A DNA stretch of 64,000 bases, from contig JAFRIW010000056.1 in the NCBI GenBank assembly GCA_017432565.1, positions 62,001-126,000 on the forward strand, in the 5' to 3' direction. The translations under genes and the position numbers were made by a program. The stretch comes from Lachnospiraceae bacterium. Lineage in GTDB: Bacteria > Bacillota > Clostridia > Lachnospirales > Lachnospiraceae. Positions 33,906-43,325 of the stretch are shown one piece after another (positions within the stretch are counted from its first letter, which is position 1; the number at the start of each line of letters is the position of its first letter). The notes under the pieces are model-generated. The model did not search any database and was not told the DNA's origin. It worked only from the letters and a program-made list of their open reading frames with translations.

Positions 33906-35450
33906 ATGACAAAGACACTCAGAGAACTTCTTGAAGAAACAACCTGGCAGATCGTCCTGCCGGACCTTGCGCCCGCCGGTGGAGAGGAGACGGAGAAGGC
34001 ACTGGATACGATCGTATCCGATATCACCAATGACTCGCGCAAAATCCACGATGGAAGTCTGTTCTTCTGTATCGCCGGCGCCAACAGCAACGGCCACGCT
34101 TATGCGCAGCAGGCCGCGGAGGCCGGTGCCTCGGTACTGATTATTCAGGAACCGGTCGAGATCACGGCAGAGCACAGACCGGTGCTGGTAAAGGTAGAGG
34201 ACACACGCCTTGCCATGGCGCAGCTCTCCGCCGCCTGGTACGGACACCCGGCGCGGGAGATGAAGACCATCGGCGTGACCGGCACAAAGGGCAAGACAAC
34301 CACAACTTATCTGATCCGTTCTATCCTCGAGACGGCCGGAAAGAAGACCGGTCTGATCGGAACGATTGAGACGCGCTTTCATGACGCGCAGGGGAATGAG
34401 ATTGTCCGCCCCGCCAGCAACACCACGCCGGAGTCCATTGTCCTTCAGAAAACCTTCCGCGAAATGGCAGATGCGGGGGTCGAGTATGTTGTCATGGAGG
34501 TCTCTTCGCAGGCGCTGATGCTTCACCGCACACAGGGCTTCATCTTTGATCTGGGTATCTTCACGAATCTCTCTCCGGACCACATCGGCCCGAACGAGCA
34601 CGATTCCTTTGAAAATTATCTGTATTGCAAGAGCCTGCTGTTCCGTCAGTGCCGCACCGGCATCATCAACGGCGACGATCCTTATGCACAGGCTGTCACG
34701 AAGGACGCCGTCTGCAGTCTTCTGCATTACGGCTTCGGAGAGGAGAACGATCTGCGTGCGCGGGATCTGCAGCTGGTGCACACCCCGGGCGAGCTGGGCA
34801 TCACCTTCCGGACGGAAGGCCTTGTCACGATGCAGGCGCACATCCCGACCCCGGGCCGCTTTTCCGTCTACAACGCGCTGTGCGCCATTGCCGTGTGCGC
34901 GCAGTTCGGCGTGCCCGCGGAAGAGATCCGGCAGGCGCTGACCGGCGCGCGGACCAGGGGCCGGATCGAGATGGTCCGGGTCAGCAGCCGCTTTACACTG
35001 ATGATCGACTATGCCCACAATGCCGTGGCGCTCGAGAGTCTGCTCAGTACGCTCCGGGAGTATCAGCCGCACCGCCTCGTGACGGTTTTCGGATGCGGCG
35101 GCAACCGCTCAAAACTGCGCCGCTTTGATATGGGCGAGGTGAGCGGCCGCCTCTCCGATCTGACGATCATTACATCGGACAATCCGCGTTTTGAGGAACC
35201 GGAGGATATCATTGCGGATATCGTGACCGGCATTTCCCGCACCGACGGAAAGCACATTGAGATCACGGACCGCAAGGAAGCGATCCGCTATGCCATCCTG
35301 AACGGTGAGCCCGGCGATATTATTGTTCTGGCCGGGAAAGGCCATGAAGATTATCAGGAGATCAGGGGCGTCAAATATCCCATGGATGAGCGCGTCCTGA
35401 TCCGCGAAATCATGGAAGAAGAAGGAATCAGTCCCGATGCGGAAAACTGA
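33906..35450 (+). CDS. murE: UDP-N-acetylmuramoyl-tripeptide synthetase MurE
   Basis: 514 residues. MurE adds the third amino acid of the peptidoglycan stem in the cytoplasm. The ATP-binding loop is GVTGTKGKTTTTYL near residue 122. ASNTTPESI and SSQAL belong to the central domain, and TSDNPR near residue 422 is the DNPR motif that marks meso-diaminopimelate as substrate. AGKGHEDYQ near residue 480 is the usual C-terminal motif. Length is normal. It is separate from the division cluster at 52 kb; AGGAAGGAAG precedes the ATG. Confidence 0.96.
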   Translation: MTKTLRELLEETTWQIVLPDLAPAGGEETEKALDTIVSDITNDSRKIHDGSLFFCIAGANSNGHAYAQQAAEAGASVLIIQEPVEITAEHRPVLVKVEDTRLAMAQLSAAWYGHPAREMKTIGVTGTKGKTTTTYLIRSILETAGKKTGLIGTIETRFHDAQGNEIVRPASNTTPESIVLQKTFREMADAGVEYVVMEVSSQALMLHRTQGFIFDLGIFTNLSPDHIGPNEHDSFENYLYCKSLLFRQCRTGIINGDDPYAQAVTKDAVCSLLHYGFGEENDLRARDLQLVHTPGELGITFRTEGLVTMQAHIPTPGRFSVYNALCAIAVCAQFGVPAEEIRQALTGARTRGRIEMVRVSSRFTLMIDYAHNAVALESLLSTLREYQPHRLVTVFGCGGNRSKLRRFDMGEVSGRLSDLTIITSDNPRFEEPEDIIADIVTGISRTDGKHIEITDRKEAIRYAILNGEPGDIIVLAGKGHEDYQEIRGVKYPMDERVLIREIMEEEGISPDAEN

Positions 35451-35464
35451 CGGGACAGGGCAGT

Positions 35465-37780
35465 ATGAACCGATACGCGGATATTATCATTGATATTTCC
35501 CATACACAGCTGGACCATCCGTTTACCTATCGGATTCCGGAAAATCTCTCGGAAGAGATCCGTCCCGGCGTACTGGTCGACATTCCCTTCGGACAGGGCA
35601 ATGCCGTCCGGACCGGCTATGTCGTCGCGCTGAAGGATCACTGTGCCTATCCGGAGGAACTGGTCAAAAATATTCTCGGTCCGTCTTCCAGACAATCTGC
35701 GGGCGGTGCGGACGCGGTCCGGCTGGCAGCCTGGATGAGCCACACTTACGGCTCCACCATGATCACGGCCTTAAAGTGTGTGCTGACCGCCCGGAAAAAG
35801 GTAAAGCCCATCCGGAAGCGGGAGATCGTTCTTGCGCTTTCCCGGGAGGAAGCCGGCGCGCGCCTTGCGGAGTACGAGCGCCGTCACCAGGTCGCCCGGC
35901 ACAGACTTCTGCAGGAGCTGATGAGCAGCGCTGAGATTCCGTACGAGCTGGTCACGGGAAAGCTGCATGTCAGCGCCCAGACCATCCGGGCCATGAAGGA
36001 ACAGGGCATCATTGAAATCCGCACGGAGGAACTGCTGCGCAACCCTGTCAGAATTTCCGTTCCGGAAGAAGACAAAAAGAATCTCAGCCCCGCGCAGCAG
36101 GCCGTGATCCGCGGCGTTCTGGCGGATTTTGACAGATTAAACGGACCGGGTGAAAAATACGGATCGGATGAAAGGACGGATGCGCAGGAGAGCGCGGCTG
36201 AAGGCCAGGTTCCGGCGCCGGTCCCGCAGGTCAGTCTCCTGCACGGGATCACGGGCAGCGGCAAGACGGAGGTGTATATCGCCGTGATCGAGGGGATCAT
36301 CGCGCGCGGCCGGCAGGCGATCATGCTGATTCCGGAGATCGCGCTGACCTACCAGACGCTGATCCGTTTCTACCGCCATTTCGGCGACCGGGTTTCCGTG
36401 ATGAATTCCTCACTCTCAGAGGGAGAGAAAAGCGACCAGATGGAGCGGGCAAGGCGCGGTGAGATCGATGTGATCATCGGCCCGCGCTCCGCGCTGTTCA
36501 CGCCGTTTCCGAACCCCGGCGTTATTGTGATTGATGAAGAGCATGAGAGCAGCTATAAAAATGAGTCCATGCCGAAATATCACGCCCGGGAGACGGCCAT
36601 AGAGATCGCAAGACAACACCGGGGTGTGGTGCTTCTGGGCTCCGCGACACCGTCGATGGAATCCTATTACCGGTCCGAGCAGGGCCTGTACAGGCGATAT
36701 GAGCTGAATGAGCGGCTCACGGGCGGGTGCCTGCCGTCCGTCGATGTGACGGATCTGAGGGAGGAGCTCAGAAACGGCAACCGGAGCATTCTGTCCGTCA
36801 GGCTGAAAAGCCTGCTGGATGAGACGCTGGAGCGGGGAGAGCAGGCCATGCTGTTCCTGAACCGGCGCGGCTTTTCGGGTTTTATGTCCTGCAGATCCTG
36901 CGGAGAAGTCATCAAATGTCCGCACTGCGATGTTTCCCTGTCGCTTCACCGCGGCGGAAAGCTGGTCTGCCACTACTGCGGTCACGAGGAACCGGCGCCG
37001 AAGATGTGTCCCTCCTGCGGGTCGCCCTATATTTCGGGATTCCGCGCGGGAACGGAGCAGATCGAGAGCTTCCTTCAGAAGGAATATCCCGGTGCGCGAA
37101 TTCTGCGGATGGACGCGGATTCCACAGCCAGGAAGGGAGAATATGAGCGGATCCTGTCGGCTTTTGCCAATGAAGAGGCGGATATCCTGATCGGGACACA
37201 GATGATCGTGAAGGGACACGATTTCCCGAAGGTGACGCTGGTGGGCATCCTTCTGGCGGATCTGTCGCTGTATGCCGATGATTACCGCGCCGCGGAGCGG
37301 ACTTTCCAGCTGCTGACGCAGGCCGCCGGCCGCGCGGGCAGAGGGGAGCGGCCCGGACATGTCGTGATCCAGACCTATCAGCCGGAGCATTACAGTATCC
37401 GATATGCCGCTAAGCAGGATTATCAGGGCTTTTACCGTGAGGAGATCGGATGCCGGGAGGTGTTGTCCTATCCGCCGGCCGCACATATGCTGGCGGTTCA
37501 GATTCTGTCCCTCTCCGAGGATGACGCGATGGCTGCAGCCGGTGATCTCAGGGGACTGATCCGGGAGGAGGCCGGGCTCTGCGTCATAGGCCCGGCGGCT
37601 GCTTCTTACGGCAGACTGCGGGATCTGTACCGGTATGCGGTCTATATAAAATCGGAAAATTATGATAAACTGGTTGCCTGTAAAGACATCATGGAGGAGG
37701 CCGCATCTTCCTGGCAGGAAGCCGGAAAGCGGAAAAGCGTCCAGGTGCAGTTTGATTTTGACCCGGTCAGCGCTTTCTGA
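35465..37780 (+). CDS. priA: Primosomal protein N' (helicase PriA)
   Basis: 771 residues. PriA restarts stalled replication forks. It has an N-terminal 3'-DNA-binding domain (1-105), then Walker A GITGSGKTEVY near residue 262, IDEEHESSYK (DEEH box), LGSATPSMES, and a zinc-binding insertion with eight cysteines in four CxxC pairs: CRSCGEVIKCPHC then CHYCG and CPSCGS (about 475-520). Motifs V/VI are GTQMIVKGHDFPKVTLVG and QAAGRAGRGERPG. All core motifs are present. It lies 14 bp after murE and is probably in the same operon with def and fmt. Confidence 0.97.
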   Translation: MNRYADIIIDISHTQLDHPFTYRIPENLSEEIRPGVLVDIPFGQGNAVRTGYVVALKDHCAYPEELVKNILGPSSRQSAGGADAVRLAAWMSHTYGSTMITALKCVLTARKKVKPIRKREIVLALSREEAGARLAEYERRHQVARHRLLQELMSSAEIPYELVTGKLHVSAQTIRAMKEQGIIEIRTEELLRNPVRISVPEEDKKNLSPAQQAVIRGVLADFDRLNGPGEKYGSDERTDAQESAAEGQVPAPVPQVSLLHGITGSGKTEVYIAVIEGIIARGRQAIMLIPEIALTYQTLIRFYRHFGDRVSVMNSSLSEGEKSDQMERARRGEIDVIIGPRSALFTPFPNPGVIVIDEEHESSYKNESMPKYHARETAIEIARQHRGVVLLGSATPSMESYYRSEQGLYRRYELNERLTGGCLPSVDVTDLREELRNGNRSILSVRLKSLLDETLERGEQAMLFLNRRGFSGFMSCRSCGEVIKCPHCDVSLSLHRGGKLVCHYCGHEEPAPKMCPSCGSPYISGFRAGTEQIESFLQKEYPGARILRMDADSTARKGEYERILSAFANEEADILIGTQMIVKGHDFPKVTLVGILLADLSLYADDYRAAERTFQLLTQAAGRAGRGERPGHVVIQTYQPEHYSIRYAAKQDYQGFYREEIGCREVLSYPPAAHMLAVQILSLSEDDAMAAAGDLRGLIREEAGLCVIGPAAASYGRLRDLYRYAVYIKSENYDKLVACKDIMEEAASSWQEAGKRKSVQVQFDFDPVSAF

Positions 37781-37828
37781 CTAAAGCTTTGCAGTCCGGA
37801 GGCGGCCGGTAAACAGTAAGGAGACAAG

Positions 37829-38323
37829 ATGGCACTGCGCACAATTCGTGAGATCGGGGATCCGGTCCTGAACAAAAAAGCGAAAAATGTAACGGAGATG
37901 AATGACAGAATCCGCACGCTGATCGCGGATATGCTGGAAACAATGTACGAATCGAACGGCGTCGGCCTCGCCGCGCCGCAGGTCGGGATTTTAAAGCGCA
38001 TCGTCGTGATTGATATCACGCCGGACGCAAGCTGCCCGCACGTTCTGATCAATCCCGTCATCACGGAGCAGGACGGAGAGCAGACCGGTATGGAGGGCTG
38101 TCTCTCGGTGCCCGGAAAACAGGGGCAGGTCACGCGTCCGAATCACGTCCGGGTTCAGGCGCTGGACGGAAATATGCAGCCGATCGAGCTGGAGGGCGAG
38201 GAACTGCTCGCGCGGGCGATCTGCCATGAGCTGGATCATCTGGACGGGCACCTGTATGTGGAACTCGCGGAAGGAGAACTGGTGGATGTCCAGCCTCCGA
38301 CCGAAGAGGATGAGGAAGACTGA
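37829..38323 (+). CDS. def: Peptide deformylase
   Basis: 164 residues. Removes the formyl group from new proteins. The three motifs are GVGLAAPQVG, EGCLSVPG and CHELDHLDG, giving the metal ligands Cys and two His and the catalytic Glu. It sits between priA and fmt, the usual Firmicutes order, and ends two bases before the fmt start. Confidence 0.97.
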   Translation: MALRTIREIGDPVLNKKAKNVTEMNDRIRTLIADMLETMYESNGVGLAAPQVGILKRIVVIDITPDASCPHVLINPVITEQDGEQTGMEGCLSVPGKQGQVTRPNHVRVQALDGNMQPIELEGEELLARAICHELDHLDGHLYVELAEGELVDVQPPTEEDEED

Positions 38324-38325
38324 AA

Positions 38326-39258
38326 TTGAGAATTATCTTTATGGGTACGCCGGATTTTGCCGTTCCGGTCTTTGAAGAACTGATCCGGGCAGGACAGGAG
38401 GTCGTGCTGGCCGTGACGCAGCCGGACCGCAGAAGCGGACGGGGCAAAGAAAGCACTCCGCCGCCCGTCAAGCGCGCAGCCATAGCCGCATCCGTCCCGG
38501 TTTATCAGCCTGAAAAGGTGCGGACTGACGAGGCTTATGAGCAGCTGAAGGCTTATCAGCCGGATCTGATCGTCGTCGCCGCGTTCGGACAGATTCTTCC
38601 GCAGCGCGTGCTGGATCTGCCGCGCCTGGGCTGTGTCAATGTGCACGCGTCGCTTCTGCCGAAATACCGCGGCGCCGCGCCGATTCAGTGGGCGGTGATC
38701 AACGGCGAGAAGGAGAGCGGTGTGACGATCATGCAGATGGATGCAGGCCTGGACACCGGCGATATCCTGATGCAGGAGAGCATTCCGCTGGATCCGGAAG
38801 AGACGGGCGAGAGCCTCTATGAGAAGCTGTCCGCAATGGGCGGAAAGCTTCTGATCAGAGCACTTCCCGCGATCGAGGACGGAACCATCGAAAGAACTGC
38901 GCAGAAGGATGAAGAATCCTCTTATGCCGGCATGCTGAAGAAGGAGATGGGCCTCATCGATTTCAGCCGTCCGGCGGATGAGCTTGAGCGGCTGGTGCGC
39001 GGACTGAATTCCTGGCCGAGCGCCTACACGTATCACGGCGGGAAGCAGCTGAAGATCTGGCGCGCCGCGGTCGGCCCCGGAACAGGAGGTGCCGTGCCGG
39101 GACAGATTGTTAAAGTGACGAAGAACGAAGTGAGCGTCGCCTGCGGCGAGGGCAGCCTTGTGCTGCTCGAGGTACAGGCGGAGGGCAGAAAGCGGATGGA
39201 AACCGCGCAGTTTCTGCTCGGAAATGCACTGCGCGAGGGTGAGATGCTCGGGCAGTAA
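38326..39258 (+). CDS. fmt: Methionyl-tRNA formyltransferase
   Basis: 310 residues. Formylates initiator Met-tRNA using 10-formyltetrahydrofolate. MGTPDFAVPVFEELI begins the Rossmann-like domain, with NVHASLLPKYRGAAPIQWA the folate/catalytic signature (Asn, His) and MQMDAGLDTGDIL following it. The C-terminal OB-like domain starts near residue 205. The start is TTG at 38326, two bases after the def stop; the resulting MRIIFMGTPDFA is the expected N-terminus. Confidence 0.97.
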   Translation: MRIIFMGTPDFAVPVFEELIRAGQEVVLAVTQPDRRSGRGKESTPPPVKRAAIAASVPVYQPEKVRTDEAYEQLKAYQPDLIVVAAFGQILPQRVLDLPRLGCVNVHASLLPKYRGAAPIQWAVINGEKESGVTIMQMDAGLDTGDILMQESIPLDPEETGESLYEKLSAMGGKLLIRALPAIEDGTIERTAQKDEESSYAGMLKKEMGLIDFSRPADELERLVRGLNSWPSAYTYHGGKQLKIWRAAVGPGTGGAVPGQIVKVTKNEVSVACGEGSLVLLEVQAEGRKRMETAQFLLGNALREGEMLGQ

Positions 39259-39270
39259 AGGAGAGGAAAG

Positions 39271-40011
39271 ATGGACCAGTTTCAGTTTACACAGCAGATG
39301 CCCGCGGTGAGAGGGCTCTCGCCTTATAATCTGATGTATCTGCTGGTGATTGTGTCGGCGATTCTGTGCATGGCCGCCAGCGCTGCCGTCACCTCCACCT
39401 ATAAGAAATACGCGGAAGTCATGAGCAGAAGCGGAATGACCGGCGCACAGGCTGCACAGCGGATCCTGGATCTGAACGGCGTGACGGATGTAAAGATCAC
39501 GCAGGTTGCCGGATCTCTCACGGATCATTACGATCCTGCCGCGAAAGTGGTCCGTCTCTCCCAGGCCACTTACAATTCCGCCTCCGTGGCCGCCGTCGGT
39601 GTAGCGGCACATGAGTGCGGTCACGTCATGCAGCATCACAACGGCTATATCCCGCTGAAAATCCGGACAGCCCTGGTCCCGGCCGCCCAGATCGGGTCAA
39701 AAGCCGGCCTGCCGCTGATTTTTATCGGTCTGATGCTGGGACTGAATAATTCACTGGCAAAGGCCGGTGTTCTCCTTTTCCTGTTCAGCGTGCTGTTTCA
39801 GGTACTGACACTTCCCGTGGAATTTGACGCCTCCGCGCGCGCCCTGAAGCTTCTTCAGTCCGGCTTTATCCTCGACGAGGAAGAAACGGCCAAGAGCAGG
39901 AAGGTACTGACCGCGGCGGCAATGACTTATGTCGCATCGGCAGCCAGCGCCGTGATTCAGCTGCTCCGGCTGATGATGATCGTGGGCGGAGGAAGCCGCA
40001 GAAGAGACTGA
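39271..40011 (+). CDS. Membrane zinc metallopeptidase, YugP family
   Basis: 246 residues. A membrane helix near residues 24-45, the zinc-binding HECGHVMQH (HExxH) near residue 115, and two or three further hydrophobic segments (LVPAAQIGSKAGLPLIFIGLM, VLLFLFSVLFQVL, MTYVASAASAVIQLL) match the neutral zinc metallopeptidase family YugP. Its substrate is not known. The conserved position between fmt and rsmB is typical for Clostridia. The stop shares one base with the next start (TGATG), so translation is coupled. Confidence 0.94.
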   Translation: MDQFQFTQQMPAVRGLSPYNLMYLLVIVSAILCMAASAAVTSTYKKYAEVMSRSGMTGAQAAQRILDLNGVTDVKITQVAGSLTDHYDPAAKVVRLSQATYNSASVAAVGVAAHECGHVMQHHNGYIPLKIRTALVPAAQIGSKAGLPLIFIGLMLGLNNSLAKAGVLLFLFSVLFQVLTLPVEFDASARALKLLQSGFILDEEETAKSRKVLTAAAMTYVASAASAVIQLLRLMMIVGGGSRRRD

Positions 40012-41513
40012 TGGACAGCGAAAGAAGAATGAACGAAAATCAGAAACAGGATCACAGCATGGACCGGGGGCAGGATCGGAAGCAGAATGAGCGGGAGATC
40101 GTGCTGGATCTTCTGATGAAAACAGAGCATTCCGGGACGCACAGCCATGTGCTTGTGCGCAGGGCACTGGACCGCTGCGGCGACCTTGAGGACGCACAGC
40201 GGTCTTTTATCAAACGTCTCTATGAAGGGACGCTGGAGCGGCAGATCGAGCTGGAACGCATCATCGACCGTCATCTGAAGGATCCATCCATACGCCTGAA
40301 ACAGGCTGTGCGCTGTGTACTGCGCATGAGCCTGTACCAGATCTATTATATGGACGCCGTGCCGGATTATGCAGTTCTGAACGAAGCGGGAAATCTGCTG
40401 CGCCGCAGAGGACTTACGGCCCAGGTCCGGTTTGTCAACGGCGTTCTGCGCACTGTTCTGCGGGAGAAAGAGTCGGGCGCGGACCCGCTCGCCTCGCAGG
40501 GCGAAGAGACGCCGCTTTCCGTTCGTTATTCCATGCCTCCGCTGATGATTTCCATCTGGGAAAAGCAGTACGGAAAAGAAGAGACGGAGGCGCTTCTTCA
40601 GAGTCTTCTGGAAATCCGGCCCGTCACCATCCGGATCGATGAGCGCCTGTCACAGGCACAGGCAGAAGAACTGATCCGCGGACTTAAAGAAGCCGGGGCG
40701 GATCCGCAGCCTGCAGGTCTGTTTCCCTATGCCCGGACGATCCGGGGCGGCGGAAAGGTGACCGGACTGCCGGGCTTTGCCGAAGGATTGTTTACGGTTC
40801 AGGATCTGAGCTCCATGACCGTCGCGGAGGCCGCCGGCATCGGGGGCGGCGAGACAATTTTTGACCTGTGCGCGGCGCCCGGCGGGAAATCGGTTCACTG
40901 TGCCTCAAAACTGCTTGCTCTTGCAGAGCGGGAGGGAAAACCCGCCGGCCGGGTGTATGCATTTGATGTGAGTGCGGACAAAATCCGGATGATCCGGGAG
41001 AACGCACAGCGGATGAAGACAGACAATGTGATCTGCGGTGTCCGGGATGCGCGCTCTGTTTCGGATCAGACTTCGGAAAAAGCGGATATTGTTCTGTGCG
41101 ATGTTCCCTGCTCCGGTCTCGGCGTGATCGGGAGAAAACGGGATATCAAGTATCATGTCTCACGGGAAAAACTGACCAGTCTGACTTACCTGCAGAAGGA
41201 AATTCTGCGCGGCGCGGTGCGCTGCGTGAAGAAGGGCGGCGTGCTGATTTATTCCACCTGCACCATTCACCGCGCGGAGAACGAAGAGATGGCGCGTTTT
41301 ATTCAGGAAGAACTGGGCTTTGAGCCGGATCCGCTCTTCCCGCATCTGCCGGAGGAGCTTCGAAAGGACTTTATGTCCTGGAAACCGCACGGCAGCCGGG
41401 GAAGTCTTCAGCTGAAGAGGGGTCCGGACGGAAACATGCTCCAGCTTCTGCCGCACAGGCACGCCTCAGACGGCTTTTTTGTCGCAAGATTCAGGAGAAG
41501 GCTTCATGAGTAA
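40011..41513 (+). CDS. rsmB: 16S rRNA (cytosine-967 C5)-methyltransferase RsmB
   Basis: 500 residues. A polar N-terminal extension of about 25 residues is followed by a NusB-like RNA-binding domain (25-160) and a SAM-dependent methyltransferase domain. DLCAAPGGKSVHCASKL is the SAM loop, DVPCSGLGVIGRKRDIKY holds the PC motif and YSTCTIHRAENEEM the catalytic TC motif cysteine. The family is usually 430-450 residues, so this one is long mainly at the N-terminus; a start at the second ATG (40029) would shorten it by six. Confidence 0.95.
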   Translation: MDSERRMNENQKQDHSMDRGQDRKQNEREIVLDLLMKTEHSGTHSHVLVRRALDRCGDLEDAQRSFIKRLYEGTLERQIELERIIDRHLKDPSIRLKQAVRCVLRMSLYQIYYMDAVPDYAVLNEAGNLLRRRGLTAQVRFVNGVLRTVLREKESGADPLASQGEETPLSVRYSMPPLMISIWEKQYGKEETEALLQSLLEIRPVTIRIDERLSQAQAEELIRGLKEAGADPQPAGLFPYARTIRGGGKVTGLPGFAEGLFTVQDLSSMTVAEAAGIGGGETIFDLCAAPGGKSVHCASKLLALAEREGKPAGRVYAFDVSADKIRMIRENAQRMKTDNVICGVRDARSVSDQTSEKADIVLCDVPCSGLGVIGRKRDIKYHVSREKLTSLTYLQKEILRGAVRCVKKGGVLIYSTCTIHRAENEEMARFIQEELGFEPDPLFPHLPEELRKDFMSWKPHGSRGSLQLKRGPDGNMLQLLPHRHASDGFFVARFRRRLHE

Positions 41514-42543
41514 AAAAGACCTGCGTTCCATGACGCAGGAAGAACTGAAAAAAGAGCTGACCGGAGCCGGCTTTCCGGCGTTCCGCGCGGCGCAGCTTTT
41601 CCGCTGGCTGCATGTACAGGCAGTGCGGGAACTGAATGAGATGTCGAATCTGCCCGGAGCGCTGAAGGATTATCTTGGAGAGAATTACGACCTGTCCGCC
41701 GCAGCGATGGCGGACCGCCAGATTTCGGCTCTGGACGGCACACAGAAATTTCTGTTTGCCATGCGGGACAACTGCCTTGTGGAAAGTGTTCTGATGCGCT
41801 ACCGCTACGGGAATACGGTCTGTATATCCTCTCAGGTGGGCTGCCGGATGGGATGCAGCTTCTGTGCGTCGACGCTCGACGGACTTGAGAGAAACCTGCA
41901 GGCCGGAGAGATGCTGGAGCAGATCTATGAGATCCGCCGGCAGACCGGCGAGAAGATTTCCCATGTCGTCGTGATGGGAACGGGAGAACCGCTGGACAAT
42001 TACGATCAGCTGGTCCGTTTCCTGCGCCTTGTCAGTGATGAGAACGGCATGAATTTAAGCCAGCGTTCGATCACGGTTTCCACCTGCGGACTGGCGGAGC
42101 GGATCGGGGATCTGGCAGAGGAGCAGTTCGCCATTACTCTGGCGATTTCGCTGCATGCCGTAACCGATGAAAAACGGCGGCGCATCATGCCCGTTGCAAA
42201 CCGCTATTCCATTGAGGAACTGATGGAGGCCTGCCGGAATTATTTTGACAGGACAGGGCGGCGCATCACTTTCGAATACAGCCTGATTCACGGTGTCAAC
42301 GATCTGAAGGAAGATGCGGCGGGACTGGCTGCCCTGGCCGGGCGCGTACACGCCCATGTAAACCTGATTCCGGTCAATCCGGTCGCCGAAAGCGGCTATG
42401 AACGCCCTGCGGATGAGCACGTCCGGGCGTTTAAAATGGAACTTGAAAAAAGCGGAATAAATGTTAGTATTAGGAGAGCATTAGGAAGAGATATTGATGG
42501 CGCCTGTGGGCAATTGCGGCACAGGCAGCTTTCTTGTTGTTAA
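41506..42543 (+). CDS. rlmN: 23S rRNA (adenine-2503 C2)-methyltransferase RlmN
   Basis: 345 residues. A radical SAM enzyme that methylates A2503 of 23S rRNA and A37 of some tRNAs. GCRMGCSFCAST is the CxxxCxxC cluster motif; VVMGTGEPLDNYD, STCGLAERI, SLHAVTDEKRRRIMP and the late cysteine in RALGRDIDGACGQLR complete the set. The ATG at 41506 with AGGAGAAGG just upstream is preferred to an in-frame TTG at 41479 inside rsmB. It overlaps rsmB by 8 bp. Confidence 0.96.
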   Translation: MSKKDLRSMTQEELKKELTGAGFPAFRAAQLFRWLHVQAVRELNEMSNLPGALKDYLGENYDLSAAAMADRQISALDGTQKFLFAMRDNCLVESVLMRYRYGNTVCISSQVGCRMGCSFCASTLDGLERNLQAGEMLEQIYEIRRQTGEKISHVVVMGTGEPLDNYDQLVRFLRLVSDENGMNLSQRSITVSTCGLAERIGDLAEEQFAITLAISLHAVTDEKRRRIMPVANRYSIEELMEACRNYFDRTGRRITFEYSLIHGVNDLKEDAAGLAALAGRVHAHVNLIPVNPVAESGYERPADEHVRAFKMELEKSGINVSIRRALGRDIDGACGQLRHRQLSCC

Positions 42544-42566
42544 AAAGTATTTGGGGGCAAAACAGT

Positions 42567-43325
42567 ATGTCACGATCGGTTACGATCACGGATATCGGGA
42601 AGCGCCGCAGAATCAACCAGGACTATGTGTTCGCCTCGGATGAGCCCGTCGGAATCCTTCCGAACCTGTACGTGGTTGCAGACGGAATGGGCGGACACAA
42701 AGCCGGAGATTACGCGTCGCGCTTTACCGTGAAAAATCTGGTCCGGATTCTTGAGATCGGGAAGGAGGCTTCCCGGGGACTGACGCCGGAGCAGCTTATT
42801 GAGACGACCCTGCGGGAAGTCAATTCCGAGCTGCGCAGAATTGCCGCTTCCGATGAGAATTACTACGGGATGGGCACGACGATCGTCGTGGCTTCCATAG
42901 AGGGATCCACGCTCCGGGTATGGAACGTGGGTGACAGCAGACTGTACATTCTCTCTGACAGACTGCACCAGATCACGAAGGATCACTCTCTTGTCGAGGA
43001 GATGGTGGAAGCCGGAAGCCTGACGGAAAGCGGCGCGAGACGCCATCCGGACAGGAACGTGATTACCCGTGCCATCGGCGCGGAGGATTATCTGCTGATT
43101 GACTGTTTTACGTGCACAATTACGGACAGGGACATGATCCTGATGTGCACGGATGGCCTGACCAATATGCTGGAGGATTCCGGCATTGAAGAAATATTAA
43201 GAGAAGAAATCCCGCTGGAGGAGAAAGCCGCCCGTCTTGTGGACGAGGCAAACCGCAGCGGCGGAAGAGACAATGTCACGGTGCTGCTCGCTGACAGTCT
43301 TGTAGATACAGAGGAACGCATATGA
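42567..43325 (+). CDS. PP2C-type serine/threonine phosphatase
   Basis: 252 residues. The metal-binding motifs are visible: DIGKRRRINQDYV, VADGMGGHKAGDYAS, GTTIVVASIEG, NVGDSRLYIL, VITRAIGA, LMCTDGLTNML and GGRDNVTVLL. This is the partner phosphatase (PrpC/Stp) of the kinase encoded next, reversing its phosphorylations. ATG at 42567 is preceded by GGGGGC; an upstream in-frame TTG inside rlmN would add 11 residues without a good ribosome-binding site. It overlaps prkC by 4 bp (ATGA). Confidence 0.95.
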   Translation: MSRSVTITDIGKRRRINQDYVFASDEPVGILPNLYVVADGMGGHKAGDYASRFTVKNLVRILEIGKEASRGLTPEQLIETTLREVNSELRRIAASDENYYGMGTTIVVASIEGSTLRVWNVGDSRLYILSDRLHQITKDHSLVEEMVEAGSLTESGARRHPDRNVITRAIGAEDYLLIDCFTCTITDRDMILMCTDGLTNMLEDSGIEEILREEIPLEEKAARLVDEANRSGGRDNVTVLLADSLVDTEERI